This document shows positions 7,580 through 15,388 of a stretch of 64,000 nt of DNA, piece after piece. The notes below the pieces were generated by a model, which saw nothing but the letters and a program-made list of their open reading frames with translations, was not told the origin of the DNA and made no database searches. A program made the translations under genes and the position numbers. Source of the stretch: Verrucomicrobiota bacterium (GTDB taxonomy: Bacteria; Verrucomicrobiota; Kiritimatiellia; CAIQIC01); NCBI GenBank assembly GCA_004321905.1, contig SCQF01000009.1, forward strand, positions 1 to 64,000, written 5' to 3'. Numbering within the stretch: position 1 is the stretch's first letter; each line of letters opens with the position of its first letter.

Positions 7580-9850
7580 GTGAAGCGACGGATCAGCATA
7601 ACCATTACCGGACGGGTCCAAGGCGTGGGTTTTCGGCCGACGGTCTACCGCTATGCCCAAGCCGCCGGGCTGACCGGTTTCGTCAAAAACACGCCGGCCG
7701 GCGTGGTGGTCGAAGCCGAAGGCGGGGCCGCCGCCGTTGCGGAATTCGTCGAGCGCCTGCGGCAGCAGCCGCCGGTACAGGCACGGGTGGATGAATTCAA
7801 AACCGCTGCCCTGCCGCTCGGCGGGGAAAAAGATTTCCAGATCGCGGGCAGTCAGCCGTCGGGTGACTTGCTCATCGGTATTCCGCCCGACCTGGCCACG
7901 TGCGCCGATTGCGGACAAGAAATCCGCGACCCGACCAACCGCCGCCACGGCTATCCGTTCACGAACTGCACCTGCTGCGGGCCGCGTTTCACCATCGTCC
8001 GCGAGCTGCCCTATGATCGCGTCAAGACCGCGATGTCCACTTTTCCAATGTGCCCGGCGTGTCAGGCGGAATATGCCGATCCGGCCAACCGCCGGTTTGA
8101 TGCGCAGCCGAACGCGTGTGCCGTATGTGGGCCGGCGCTGCGGCTGATCAACACCCACAGCGAGCCGGTGTCCACCGCTGATCCCATCGCCACCGCCGCC
8201 GATTTGCTGCGGCAAGGTCATGTACTGGCGCTCAAAGGCCTCGGCGGTTATCACCTCTGCTGCGACGCCACCAAACCCGAACCGATCCGCCGCTTGCGCG
8301 ATCGCAAGCAGCGACCAGACAAGCCCTTCGCCGTGATGTTCCAATCCTTGGAAGAAGTCCGGCGGCATTGCGTCGTGGAGGACCACGAAGCCGCCGAACT
8401 GACGTCCATCGCCGCGCCCATCGTCATTTTACGCCGACGAGAAGAGCGCACTTTGCCTCCGGACATTGCACCGGACACGCGAGATTTGGGCGTATTTTTG
8501 CCCTACACGCCGCTGCATCACCTGCTGCTCGACCGTTTGAGTCCGCTTGTCATGACCAGCGGTAATCGCTCCGAAGAACCGCTCGCCGCCGACGAGGCCG
8601 AGTTGGAACATCTGCTCGGCACGTTCGCCGATTATGCGCTTGTGCACAATCGCCCGATTGTCCGGCGTTGCGATGATTCCGTGTTGAAAATGACCGGCAG
8701 GCAACGCCTGTTCATCCGCCGCGCACGCGGCTTTGTGCCGGCGGCGATTCGGTTGCCGCACCGCGGGCCGCCGGTGCTCGCGGTTGGCGGTGACTTGAAA
8801 AACGTTTTCGCGCTGACGCGTCGGCAACAGGCGATTCTCTCGCAGCACATCGGCAATCTCGATGAGTTTGCCGGCTATCGTTTCCTCGAAACAGCGGTGG
8901 ACGATCTCGCACGCTTGCTGGGCATTCGCCCGGAAATCGTCGCGCACGATCTCCATCCCGACTACGCCGCGACGCGCTTCGCACGCGAGTTTGTTGCGCC
9001 GACGCATATCGCCGTGCAGCACCACCACGCACATGTCGCCGCATGCATGGTCGAGCACAACTTGCGCGGACCGGTGATCGGCGTCGCGCTCGATGGCTTG
9101 GGTTATGGTCCGGATGGCACGATCTGGGGCGGCGAGGTATTGCTGGCCGACTACCGCACCTTCCAGCGTGTCGCCCACTTCAAACCCTGCCGCCTGCCCG
9201 GTGGCGACGAAGCCACGCGCCATCCGCTCCGCATGGCTTGGAGTCAACTCGTCACCGAATTTGGCGCAGAGGCCGATGCTATGGCCGCCGAATTTTTACC
9301 CGCGCTCGCGGCGGAGGAGCGCACCACGCTGCGCCAGGTCATCAGCCAGGGTGTCAACTCGCCGTGGACCACCAGCGCGGGCCGCTTATTCGACGCCGTC
9401 GCCGCGCTACTCGGCTTCCAGCGACCGATTTCCTACGAAGGCCAGGCGGCCATCCGGTTGCAGGCGCTCGCGGAGACCGCGCCGCTAGCGCCTTACGCCT
9501 TCGCCCTCGAAAAAGCGCGCGACCCGTGGATCATTTCTTTCGGCCCGACCTTGCGCGCCATCGTCGGCGATTTGCGCGCCGGTCAAGCGCGGTCGCACAT
9601 CGCCGGACGCTTCCATCGCGCCGTGGCGGCGGCCATCACCGAAACCTGCGCGGGGTTGCGCGTCCGACATTCACTACGCGAGGTCGTGTTGAGCGGTGGC
9701 GTGATGCAAAACGATTTTCTGTTGGGCCTGCTCCACGAAAGCTTGCACAGTAAAGGATTCCGGGTACATTCCCAGCAGCTTGTTCCGCCCAACGACGGCG
9801 GCCTCGCGCTGGGACAGGCGGCGGTAGCTTTGGCGCGATTTTTTGAGTGA
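7580..9850 (+). CDS. hypF: Hydrogenase maturation carbamoyltransferase HypF
   Basis: Transfers the carbamoyl group of carbamoyl phosphate to the C-terminal Cys of HypE, the first step in making CN ligands of [NiFe]-hydrogenases. Domains in order: acylphosphatase (ITGRVQGVGFRP, near residue 8), two zinc-finger-like CxxC pairs from C108, YrdC/Sua5-like domain (about 200-380) and Kae1-like C-terminal domain with HHHAHVAACM near 481. GTG 7580 gives the usual VKRRISI start; TTG 7541 is an in-frame alternative and neither has a good SD. One palindrome copy (8339-8353) is read as FQSLE. The stop overlaps the hypC region. About 756 residues, normal length. Confidence 0.94.
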   Translation: MKRRISITITGRVQGVGFRPTVYRYAQAAGLTGFVKNTPAGVVVEAEGGAAAVAEFVERLRQQPPVQARVDEFKTAALPLGGEKDFQIAGSQPSGDLLIGIPPDLATCADCGQEIRDPTNRRHGYPFTNCTCCGPRFTIVRELPYDRVKTAMSTFPMCPACQAEYADPANRRFDAQPNACAVCGPALRLINTHSEPVSTADPIATAADLLRQGHVLALKGLGGYHLCCDATKPEPIRRLRDRKQRPDKPFAVMFQSLEEVRRHCVVEDHEAAELTSIAAPIVILRRREERTLPPDIAPDTRDLGVFLPYTPLHHLLLDRLSPLVMTSGNRSEEPLAADEAELEHLLGTFADYALVHNRPIVRRCDDSVLKMTGRQRLFIRRARGFVPAAIRLPHRGPPVLAVGGDLKNVFALTRRQQAILSQHIGNLDEFAGYRFLETAVDDLARLLGIRPEIVAHDLHPDYAATRFAREFVAPTHIAVQHHHAHVAACMVEHNLRGPVIGVALDGLGYGPDGTIWGGEVLLADYRTFQRVAHFKPCRLPGGDEATRHPLRMAWSQLVTEFGAEADAMAAEFLPALAAEERTTLRQVISQGVNSPWTTSAGRLFDAVAALLGFQRPISYEGQAAIRLQALAETAPLAPYAFALEKARDPWIISFGPTLRAIVGDLRAGQARSHIAGRFHRAVAAAITETCAGLRVRHSLREVVLSGGVMQNDFLLGLLHESLHSKGFRVHSQQLVPPNDGGLALGQAAVALARFFE
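8339..8353. repeat. Palindrome copy inside hypF
   Basis: Perfect TTCCAA-TCC-TTGGAA within the YrdC-like domain, encoding FQSLE. Confidence 0.7.
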
Positions 9851-9858
9851 GCAAAATT

Positions 9859-10086
9859 ATGTGTCTGGCCATTCCAGCGAAGGTTCTCGAAGTCAACGGC
9901 AACGAAGCCGTTATTTCCGTCCAAGGTGTACGCCGCACCGCCAACCTGATGCTGCTCGAAGACGGCGCGCAACCGGGCGAATATGTCTTGCTGCATGCCG
10001 GTTTTGCCCTGCGCAAATGGACGGAGCAGGAAGCCAAAGAAGTCGAAGAACTACTACAAGAAGTCACACTCACAGGAATCGGCTGA
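9859..10086 (+). CDS. hypC: Hydrogenase maturation chaperone HypC/HybG
   Basis: Small chaperone that carries the Fe(CN)2CO unit with HypD. The protein must begin Met-Cys, and MCLAIPAKV fits exactly from ATG 9859; a GTG four codons upstream would bury the essential Cys2 and is rejected. 75 residues. Starts 9 bp after the hypF stop. Confidence 0.94.
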   Translation: MCLAIPAKVLEVNGNEAVISVQGVRRTANLMLLEDGAQPGEYVLLHAGFALRKWTEQEAKEVEELLQEVTLTGIG

Positions 10087-10103
10087 CCCCCAACAAATGA
10101 CTT

Positions 10104-10150
10104 TTCCAAGGGTTGGAAAAAAACCGTGAATGATTTTCCAAGCCTTGGAA
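10104..10150. repeat. Palindrome pair, 32-bp period
   Basis: Perfect copies at 10104-10118 (centre GGG) and 10136-10150 (centre GCC), 17-bp spacer. Located between hypC and hypD inside the hyp operon, so it is not simply an operon-terminal element. Confidence 0.9.
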
Positions 10151-10172
10151 TAATCGTGGCGGTGAATAAAAA

Positions 10173-11225
10173 ATGGACGCTAAACTGCAAGAAATCCGCG
10201 AACTGGCCCAGCAGGTCGGCCATCCGGTACAGCTCATGGAAGTCTGCGGCACGCACACCACCGCCGCGTTTCGCGTCGGCTTGCGCAGTCTGCTGCCGGA
10301 AAGCGTCAAATTACTTTCCGGGCCGGGCTGCCCGGTCTGCGTCACCCACGACCGCTTTCTCGAGCACGCGCTGGCCATCGCGGCCCAGCCGGATACGGTC
10401 GTGGCGACATTCGGCGACATGCTGCGCGTGCCCGGTTGCAGCGGTTCGCTCGAATCGGCGCGTGCGCGCGGCGCGCAGATTCAGGTGGTCTATTCGCCGC
10501 TCGACGCGTTGCAGACCGCCAAGCAGCACCCGGAACTGCGCGTCATTTTCCTTGGCATTGGTTTTGAAACCACCGCGCCCACCACCGCCGGCGCGCTGGT
10601 CGCCGCCAAAGCTGGCGTGCCGAATTTCTTTGTTTTGAGCGCGCACAAAACCATGCCGGCGGCCTTGCGCGCGCTGCTGGTCAGCGGCGAAATGAAAATT
10701 GACGCGTTTCTGATGCCTGGCCATGTCAGCGTCATCACCGGTATGCACATCTATGAGTTTGTGGCCGAGGAATTCAAGCGCCCGTGCGTCATCACCGGTT
10801 TTGAACCGAACGATTTGGTCGCGGGTATCGCGCAGGCCTTGCGCCTGATCGCAGCGGGCCGCGCCGTGGTGGATAATCAATATCAACGCGCGGTGTCTGC
10901 GGAGGGTAATCAGAAGGCGCAAGAATTGATCAACGAAGTTTTTGAACCGTGCGACACCGAGTGGCGCGGGTTGGGCAAGATTCCCGGCAGCGGGCTGGCG
11001 ATTCGGGCGGCGTATGCCGCACACAATGCGGCCCACGTCTTTCCCGCGCCGACGAAGGATGTTCCTGAAACCAGTCGCGGCTGCCGGTGTGGCGAGGTGC
11101 TACGCGGTGCGATCACACCGCCCCAATGCCCGCTGTTCCGCAATGTCTGCACGCCTTCCACGCCGCACGGCGCGTGCATGGTTTCCGGCGAAGGCACCTG
11201 CGCGGCTTACTATCGTTATTCCTGA
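10173..11225 (+). CDS. hypD: Hydrogenase maturation protein HypD
   Basis: Iron-sulfur scaffold on which the Fe(CN)2CO moiety is assembled with HypC. The N-terminal MEVCGTHT motif (C at about residue 25), the GPGCPVC motif (about 50-56) and a Cys-rich C-terminal region (GCRCGEVLRG, CPLF, ACMVSGEGTCAAY) correspond to the conserved redox and [4Fe-4S] cysteines. 350 residues, normal. hypE follows after 7 bp. Confidence 0.95.
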   Translation: MDAKLQEIRELAQQVGHPVQLMEVCGTHTTAAFRVGLRSLLPESVKLLSGPGCPVCVTHDRFLEHALAIAAQPDTVVATFGDMLRVPGCSGSLESARARGAQIQVVYSPLDALQTAKQHPELRVIFLGIGFETTAPTTAGALVAAKAGVPNFFVLSAHKTMPAALRALLVSGEMKIDAFLMPGHVSVITGMHIYEFVAEEFKRPCVITGFEPNDLVAGIAQALRLIAAGRAVVDNQYQRAVSAEGNQKAQELINEVFEPCDTEWRGLGKIPGSGLAIRAAYAAHNAAHVFPAPTKDVPETSRGCRCGEVLRGAITPPQCPLFRNVCTPSTPHGACMVSGEGTCAAYYRYS

Positions 11226-11232
11226 GCCACCG

Positions 11233-12246
11233 ATGCCCAGCGACGAAATCATCCTGATGAGTCACGGTGGCGGTGGCCGTCGCACCCAGCAACTCTTGCG
11301 CGACCACGTGCTGCCACCGCTCGATAATCCAATTTTGCGGCAGATGGACGACGCCGCCTGCCTCGAACTGGCCGGTGTGCAGCTTGCGTTCACTACAGAC
11401 TCCTACGTTATCCGTCCGCTGTTCTTCCCCGGCGGCGATATTGGCCGGTTGGCCGTTTGCGGTACGGTCAATGATCTCGCCATGCAGGGTGCACAGCCAC
11501 TGTACCTCACCCTGGGTTTAATCCTCGAAGAAGGTCTGCGGGTGAACGACCTCGACACGATCATGCAATCGGCGGCCGCTGCCGCACGCGAAGCCGGCGT
11601 TCAGATTGTCGCCGGCGACACCAAGGTTGTCGAGCGCGGCGCGGGCAGCGGCTTGTTCATCAATACCGCCGGCCTCGGCCTGCGTCGGTCCGGCGTAGAT
11701 ACGCACATCGCCAACGCGCGGCCCGGCGACGTCATTCTCATCACCGGCACGCTCGGCGATCACGGCGTCGCCGTATTGAGCCGCCGCGAAGGGCTCGCGT
11801 TTCAGACGGAGCTGGTCAGTGATGTTGCTCCGCTCAATGGACTCACCGCCGCGTTGCTCGACGCCGTCCCCGGCGTGCATGCGCTGCGCGATCCAACACG
11901 CGGCGGCCTGGCTGCCGCGCTGAACGATGTGGCCGCCGCGGCACACGTCGGCATCCGCATCGAAGAGAAGGCGCTGCCCGTGCGCCCGGATGTACGCGGA
12001 GCCTGCGGCTTGCTCGGACTGGAGCCGCTCAGCGTGGCCAACGAAGGCAAGGCGCTGGTGATCTGCGCCGCGGCCGATGAGGAGCGCGCCTTGGCGGCGC
12101 TGCGCGCGCATCCGCTGGGCCACGATGCATGCCGCATCGGCGCGGTACTCGCCGCGCCTGCCGGCAAAGTGCTCTTGCACACCCGTATCGGCGGCGAACG
12201 CTTGGTGGAAATGCCGCTGGGCGACGATTTGCCGCGGATTTGTTAA
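11233..12246 (+). CDS. hypE: Hydrogenase maturation protein HypE
   Basis: PurM-like ATPase that dehydrates the carbamoyl group on its C-terminal Cys to a thiocyanate. The C-terminus is PRIC, the required PR(I/V)C tail. The N-terminal SHGGGGRRTQQL and internal DPTRGG motifs are typical. ATG 11233 (MPSDEIILMSHGGG) is chosen because the longer reading frame to 10942 overlaps hypD. 337 residues. Last hyp gene here; hypA and hypB are absent from the window. Confidence 0.95.
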   Translation: MPSDEIILMSHGGGGRRTQQLLRDHVLPPLDNPILRQMDDAACLELAGVQLAFTTDSYVIRPLFFPGGDIGRLAVCGTVNDLAMQGAQPLYLTLGLILEEGLRVNDLDTIMQSAAAAAREAGVQIVAGDTKVVERGAGSGLFINTAGLGLRRSGVDTHIANARPGDVILITGTLGDHGVAVLSRREGLAFQTELVSDVAPLNGLTAALLDAVPGVHALRDPTRGGLAAALNDVAAAAHVGIRIEEKALPVRPDVRGACGLLGLEPLSVANEGKALVICAAADEERALAALRAHPLGHDACRIGAVLAAPAGKVLLHTRIGGERLVEMPLGDDLPRIC

Positions 12247-12264
12247 CCCAAACAGGAGGACAGC

Positions 12265-13143
12265 ATGCAAAAGCAATGGATCGTTGGAGTGTTCGGATTA
12301 GCGTTGATCGTCGGAACAGCCCGTGCCGGTTGGGAATACACGGCTGTGACCAAAGGCGAAGGCGGTAAACACACGGCGATGGTCAACAACCAAATGCATG
12401 CGTTGATTGACGGAACCAAAGCACGGATGGAATTCGTCGAAAGTGGCAACCCGATGATGGTCGCGGGTAATTACCTCGTCACCGAAGACGCCGGGAAAAC
12501 GGTTTATATGGTGAACCCGACGGAGAAAACCTATAGCACGTGGAATATGGAAGCGATGCTGGGCCTGGCCGGCAACATGATGAGCATGATGAACATGAAG
12601 GTCAAAGACCAGCAGATTGAAAAACTGGTGGAAGAAAAGGGCGAGCGGATGCTCGGCCAGCCGACCACGCATTATAAATTCCACACCAGCTATACGGTGG
12701 AAATGAATTTCATGGGCATGCAACACTCCACCCCCACCAGCCTTGATGAAGAAATCTGGACAACCGCCGCGCTGACGGATGCTGCCGCCGCCTTCGTGCC
12801 GCTACGCAACAGCATGAAAACAGGCAATGCTGAATTGGATAAACTCATTGCCGACCAGAAGAGCAGGATGAAGGGCTTCCCGCTCAAGATGATTACCACC
12901 CATCACACCACCGATCCACGCGGCCAGGCACGGGAAACCACGACCACGATGGAAGTGACCAACCTCAAACAAATCAGCCCGTCCGCCAGCGAATTCAAGC
13001 TGCCGTCCGGCTATCAAGCGCAGGAAACACCGGTAATGCCCGGCCTAGGCGGCGACGCCGGCAAGCAGGGTGGCGGCGAAAAATCGAATGGTGAAAATCC
13101 ATTTCTGAAATTGCTCCAGCAGCAGCTTCAAAAACAACAGTAA
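12265..13143 (+). CDS. Secreted DUF4412-like protein
   Basis: 292-residue exported protein with signal peptide MQKQWIVGVFGLALIVGTARA. The body has the look of DUF4412 proteins: a beta-rich domain describing a KARMEF/GNYLVTEDAGKTVYMVNPTEKTY core, a Met-rich segment (GNMMSMMNMKV) and a Gln-rich C-terminal tail. A strong AGGAGG-type SD lies at 12252. It follows hypE by 18 bp in the same direction, so it may be co-transcribed, but no link to hydrogenase maturation is evident. The family call is from memory and the function is unknown. Confidence 0.6.
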   Translation: MQKQWIVGVFGLALIVGTARAGWEYTAVTKGEGGKHTAMVNNQMHALIDGTKARMEFVESGNPMMVAGNYLVTEDAGKTVYMVNPTEKTYSTWNMEAMLGLAGNMMSMMNMKVKDQQIEKLVEEKGERMLGQPTTHYKFHTSYTVEMNFMGMQHSTPTSLDEEIWTTAALTDAAAAFVPLRNSMKTGNAELDKLIADQKSRMKGFPLKMITTHHTTDPRGQARETTTTMEVTNLKQISPSASEFKLPSGYQAQETPVMPGLGGDAGKQGGGEKSNGENPFLKLLQQQLQKQQ

Positions 13144-13160
13144 GGATTTTCCCGCTGCAA

Positions 13161-13214
13161 GGTAGGGCCGGACTGCCGGTCCGGCCGCGGCGGCGCAGAC
13201 TGTGCCGCCCTGCC
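13161..13214. repeat. GTAGGG-type inverted repeat
   Basis: GGTAGGGCCGGAC... ends ...GCCGCCCTGCC, with inner dyad CCGGAC/GTCCGG. Fills the convergent gap between the DUF4412-like gene and the SDR gene; a possible terminator. Confidence 0.55.
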
Positions 13215-13226
13215 TGAAAATTCCGG

Positions 13227-14081
13227 TTAATCAGCGACGCGGTGCGTCAGCAGCCGATCCACCAATGTATCCGGCGCAAAGCGTCGCAACGCTGCGCCCG
13301 CCCACGCCACGAACGTCACCGGATAGCGCCGGTGCGGATGCGGCGACGCTAAAGCGTGCAGAATTTTTTGCGCGACGGCTTCCGGCGGAAGTTGAAAATG
13401 GTCGCGCGTTTTCCCCCGATCGGGTTGCTCCGCGTTGCGCCGATAGATGTGCGCGAAAGGCGAGGCGGTCGCGGCGGTCAGATGCCGCCAGCCTGCCGCT
13501 TCTGCGTTGGCCCGAAACTCCGTCGTAATCGGCCCAGGCTCAACGATCGAGACGGCCACTCCGGCATTGCGTAATTCGATCCGCAGGCAATCGGAAAGCG
13601 CTTCCACGGCGTACTTGCTCGCCACATAGGCGCCCATCAGCGGCAGTGGAATCCGCCCGAGCACGCTGCTGACGTTGACGATCCGCCCCCAACCTTGTTT
13701 CCGAAAGAACGGGATGAAGTGATTGGTCAAATCCTGCAAACCGATCACGTTGACCTCGAACTGCTCACGCAACGCGGCGCGACTCAAATCCTCCAACGCG
13801 CCCGGCTGGCCGAACCCCGCGTTATTGACCAGTGCACCCAACGCGCCGCCGGTCAGCGTAAGCACTTCGGTCGTCGCCGTCTTGACCGATTCGGCATTCG
13901 CGATGTCAAGCGTGATAGGCGTGAAACCTGCCGCACGCAGCTTTTCCCTGTCCGCGGGCTTACGCGCCGTTGGCAGAACCCGCCAGCCGTGGGCGCGCAA
14001 ACACTCCGCGGTGGCCAGCCCGATGCCCGATGAGCAGCCGGTGACTAACGCCGTCTGCTCTTTGACCCGTGGGAAATTCAT
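13227..14081 (-). CDS. Short-chain dehydrogenase/reductase
   Basis: NAD(P)-dependent oxidoreductase of the classical SDR family. Rossmann motif TGCSSGIG (about residues 15-22), NNAG structural motif, catalytic Ser in VNVSSVLG and YVASK active-site pair. 284 residues. The C-terminal extension with RRYPVTFVAW resembles SDRs acting on lipophilic substrates, but the substrate cannot be told. Confidence 0.88.
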   Translation of the reverse strand: MNFPRVKEQTALVTGCSSGIGLATAECLRAHGWRVLPTARKPADREKLRAAGFTPITLDIANAESVKTATTEVLTLTGGALGALVNNAGFGQPGALEDLSRAALREQFEVNVIGLQDLTNHFIPFFRKQGWGRIVNVSSVLGRIPLPLMGAYVASKYAVEALSDCLRIELRNAGVAVSIVEPGPITTEFRANAEAAGWRHLTAATASPFAHIYRRNAEQPDRGKTRDHFQLPPEAVAQKILHALASPHPHRRYPVTFVAWAGAALRRFAPDTLVDRLLTHRVAD

Positions 14082-14134
14082 ACCGTGATTTTAGCCGCCG
14101 TCCGCCTCAAAATCCATCCACAAGACACACTTGT

Positions 14135-14180
14135 TGCCAAGGTTTGGAAAAGCAACGGTTGGTTTTTCCAGGGATTGGAG
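14135..14180. repeat. Palindrome pair abutting tRNA-Gly, 31-bp period
   Basis: Copies at 14135-14149 (TGCCAA left arm) and 14166-14180 (degenerate). The second copy's right arm, ATTGGAG, overlaps the encoded CCA and discriminator base of the tRNA gene. Confidence 0.75.
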
Positions 14181-14250
14181 CGGGAGAGGGGAGTCGAACC
14201 CCCGACGTTCAGCTTGGGAAGCTGACATTCTACCACTGAATTACTCCCGC
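14176..14250 (-). tRNA. tRNA-Gly (anticodon CCC)
   Basis: On the minus strand: 7-bp acceptor stem GCGGGAG/CTCCCGC, D-arm, anticodon stem TCAGC/GCTGA enclosing loop TTCCCAA (anticodon CCC, reads GGG), T-arm with GGTTCGACTCC, U73 discriminator as expected for glycine. The 3' CCA is encoded (14176-14178). 75 nt. Confidence 0.95.
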
Positions 14251-14299
14251 ACAGAACGACGGCACTTTACTCCAGCAAGCTGGAAACGCAACGGCAAAA

Positions 14300-15052
14300 T
14301 CACCAGTTCACGCCCGCAAAAACCGTCGGACCGGAAAGCTTCAGGTCTGCGGTGACTGGATAGGTGCTGTCTTCGCCATTGATCGCCACATAGCGGTAAC
14401 CGCCACCGGCAAAAAACCAATCGAGTTTGATCATCGCGCCGACTTCGGCATCCACAAATTTAGCGGTGATCTCGCCAAAATCCCACTTGAAACCACAGAT
14501 GCTGCCCCGCACCGCCAGCCAATCCACCGGACTGAGTTCCAAAAACGCACCCACGTACGGCATGCCGGTCTTCACATCTTTTTCCGTCGAACCGATGAGC
14601 GAGCTGGACGCTTTGGCGGAGAAATCCATGTACTGCCCGCCGCCCAGAATGCCGCCATGAAGCGCCTCGGTGCCGAGGTTGATGCGCGCAAAACCACGCG
14701 CAAACGTGGCGTCGAGAGCTGTCGAAACATCGGCGTCCACCGGAAACACCAAATCGTGAAACCGCACATCACGATGAATGGCGTTATTGGCCGACATGCT
14801 GAACTTGAAAAATTCCGCGCCGATTTCCACATATTTACCGATGATGATACGCGCATCGGGCACGCCGATGCGGCTGCCGTAGCCAAGATCATTTTCCAAG
14901 TCCACCGTTGTACCCTCAAGGCCGTCAATGCCAATGGCCATGTTGCCGGAAGGCCGCATGAACCAGTAGGAACCTTCCACTTCAAGCCACGCGTGGGCGG
15001 GCGACGCGGTGAACGCAACCAACAGAATAAACACGAGCAGTACCTTTTTCAT
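14300..15052 (-). CDS. Outer-membrane beta-barrel protein
   Basis: 250 residues with signal peptide MKKVLLVFILLVAFTASPAHA. The mature part alternates amphipathic strands with Gly/Asp turns and ends in an aromatic residue (FAGVNW), the usual C-terminal signal for barrel insertion. No enzyme motif. It resembles OmpW/opacity-like small barrels in size; exact family not recognised. Confidence 0.65.
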   Translation of the reverse strand: MKKVLLVFILLVAFTASPAHAWLEVEGSYWFMRPSGNMAIGIDGLEGTTVDLENDLGYGSRIGVPDARIIIGKYVEIGAEFFKFSMSANNAIHRDVRFHDLVFPVDADVSTALDATFARGFARINLGTEALHGGILGGGQYMDFSAKASSSLIGSTEKDVKTGMPYVGAFLELSPVDWLAVRGSICGFKWDFGEITAKFVDAEVGAMIKLDWFFAGGGYRYVAINGEDSTYPVTADLKLSGPTVFAGVNW

Positions 15053-15388
15053 GCGCTTCCTTTCAGTTCAGATGGGCAAAAGATAGCGGGCGGCGGCGAC
15101 GCAGGCAATAGGATTCAGCGGAAGCAAACGGGTGCACGTATATGTTCCCAGCCTCCTGAAAACCGAAGTTGAAGTGTTTTGGCGGGTTGTTTTGGGGGTC
15201 AGGCGCGGGTTCCGCGCAGGCCGGCGGTCAACTGCGGCGTAGTTGGGGTCTGCGTTGCTCTTAATCTGTCCGGCAAGGGGTTACGCGGCGTGAGTCCGCC
15301 CCAACTCTGCGGTAGAAACAGGACCAGGTGGTGTCCGCGGCGCCCCAGCGCCGCTCCGCTTCGGTTTTCAGGAGGCTGGGAAACTATT
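15053..15388. other. 336-bp gap upstream of the beta-barrel gene
   Basis: No coding signal. It is largely occupied by the inverted-repeat element at 15145-15382; the remaining left part holds the SD (GGAAGCGC) of the beta-barrel gene. Confidence 0.6.
15145..15382. mobile_element. MITE-like element with perfect 24-bp terminal inverted repeats
   Basis: Ends 15145-15168 and 15359-15382 are exact reverse complements over 24 bp (left begins TTCCCAGCCTCCTGAAAACC). An inner imperfect dyad (GTAGTTGGGG against CCCCAACTC) lies between them. About 238 bp, no coding capacity, no obvious target-site duplication. It ends 7 bp before the leuS stop codon. Confidence 0.65.

Noticed and set aside
10942-11232. 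Longer hypE start overlapping hypD
   Set aside because: The extension is an out-of-frame overlap with conserved hypD sequence; HypE proteins start near MSHGGGG.
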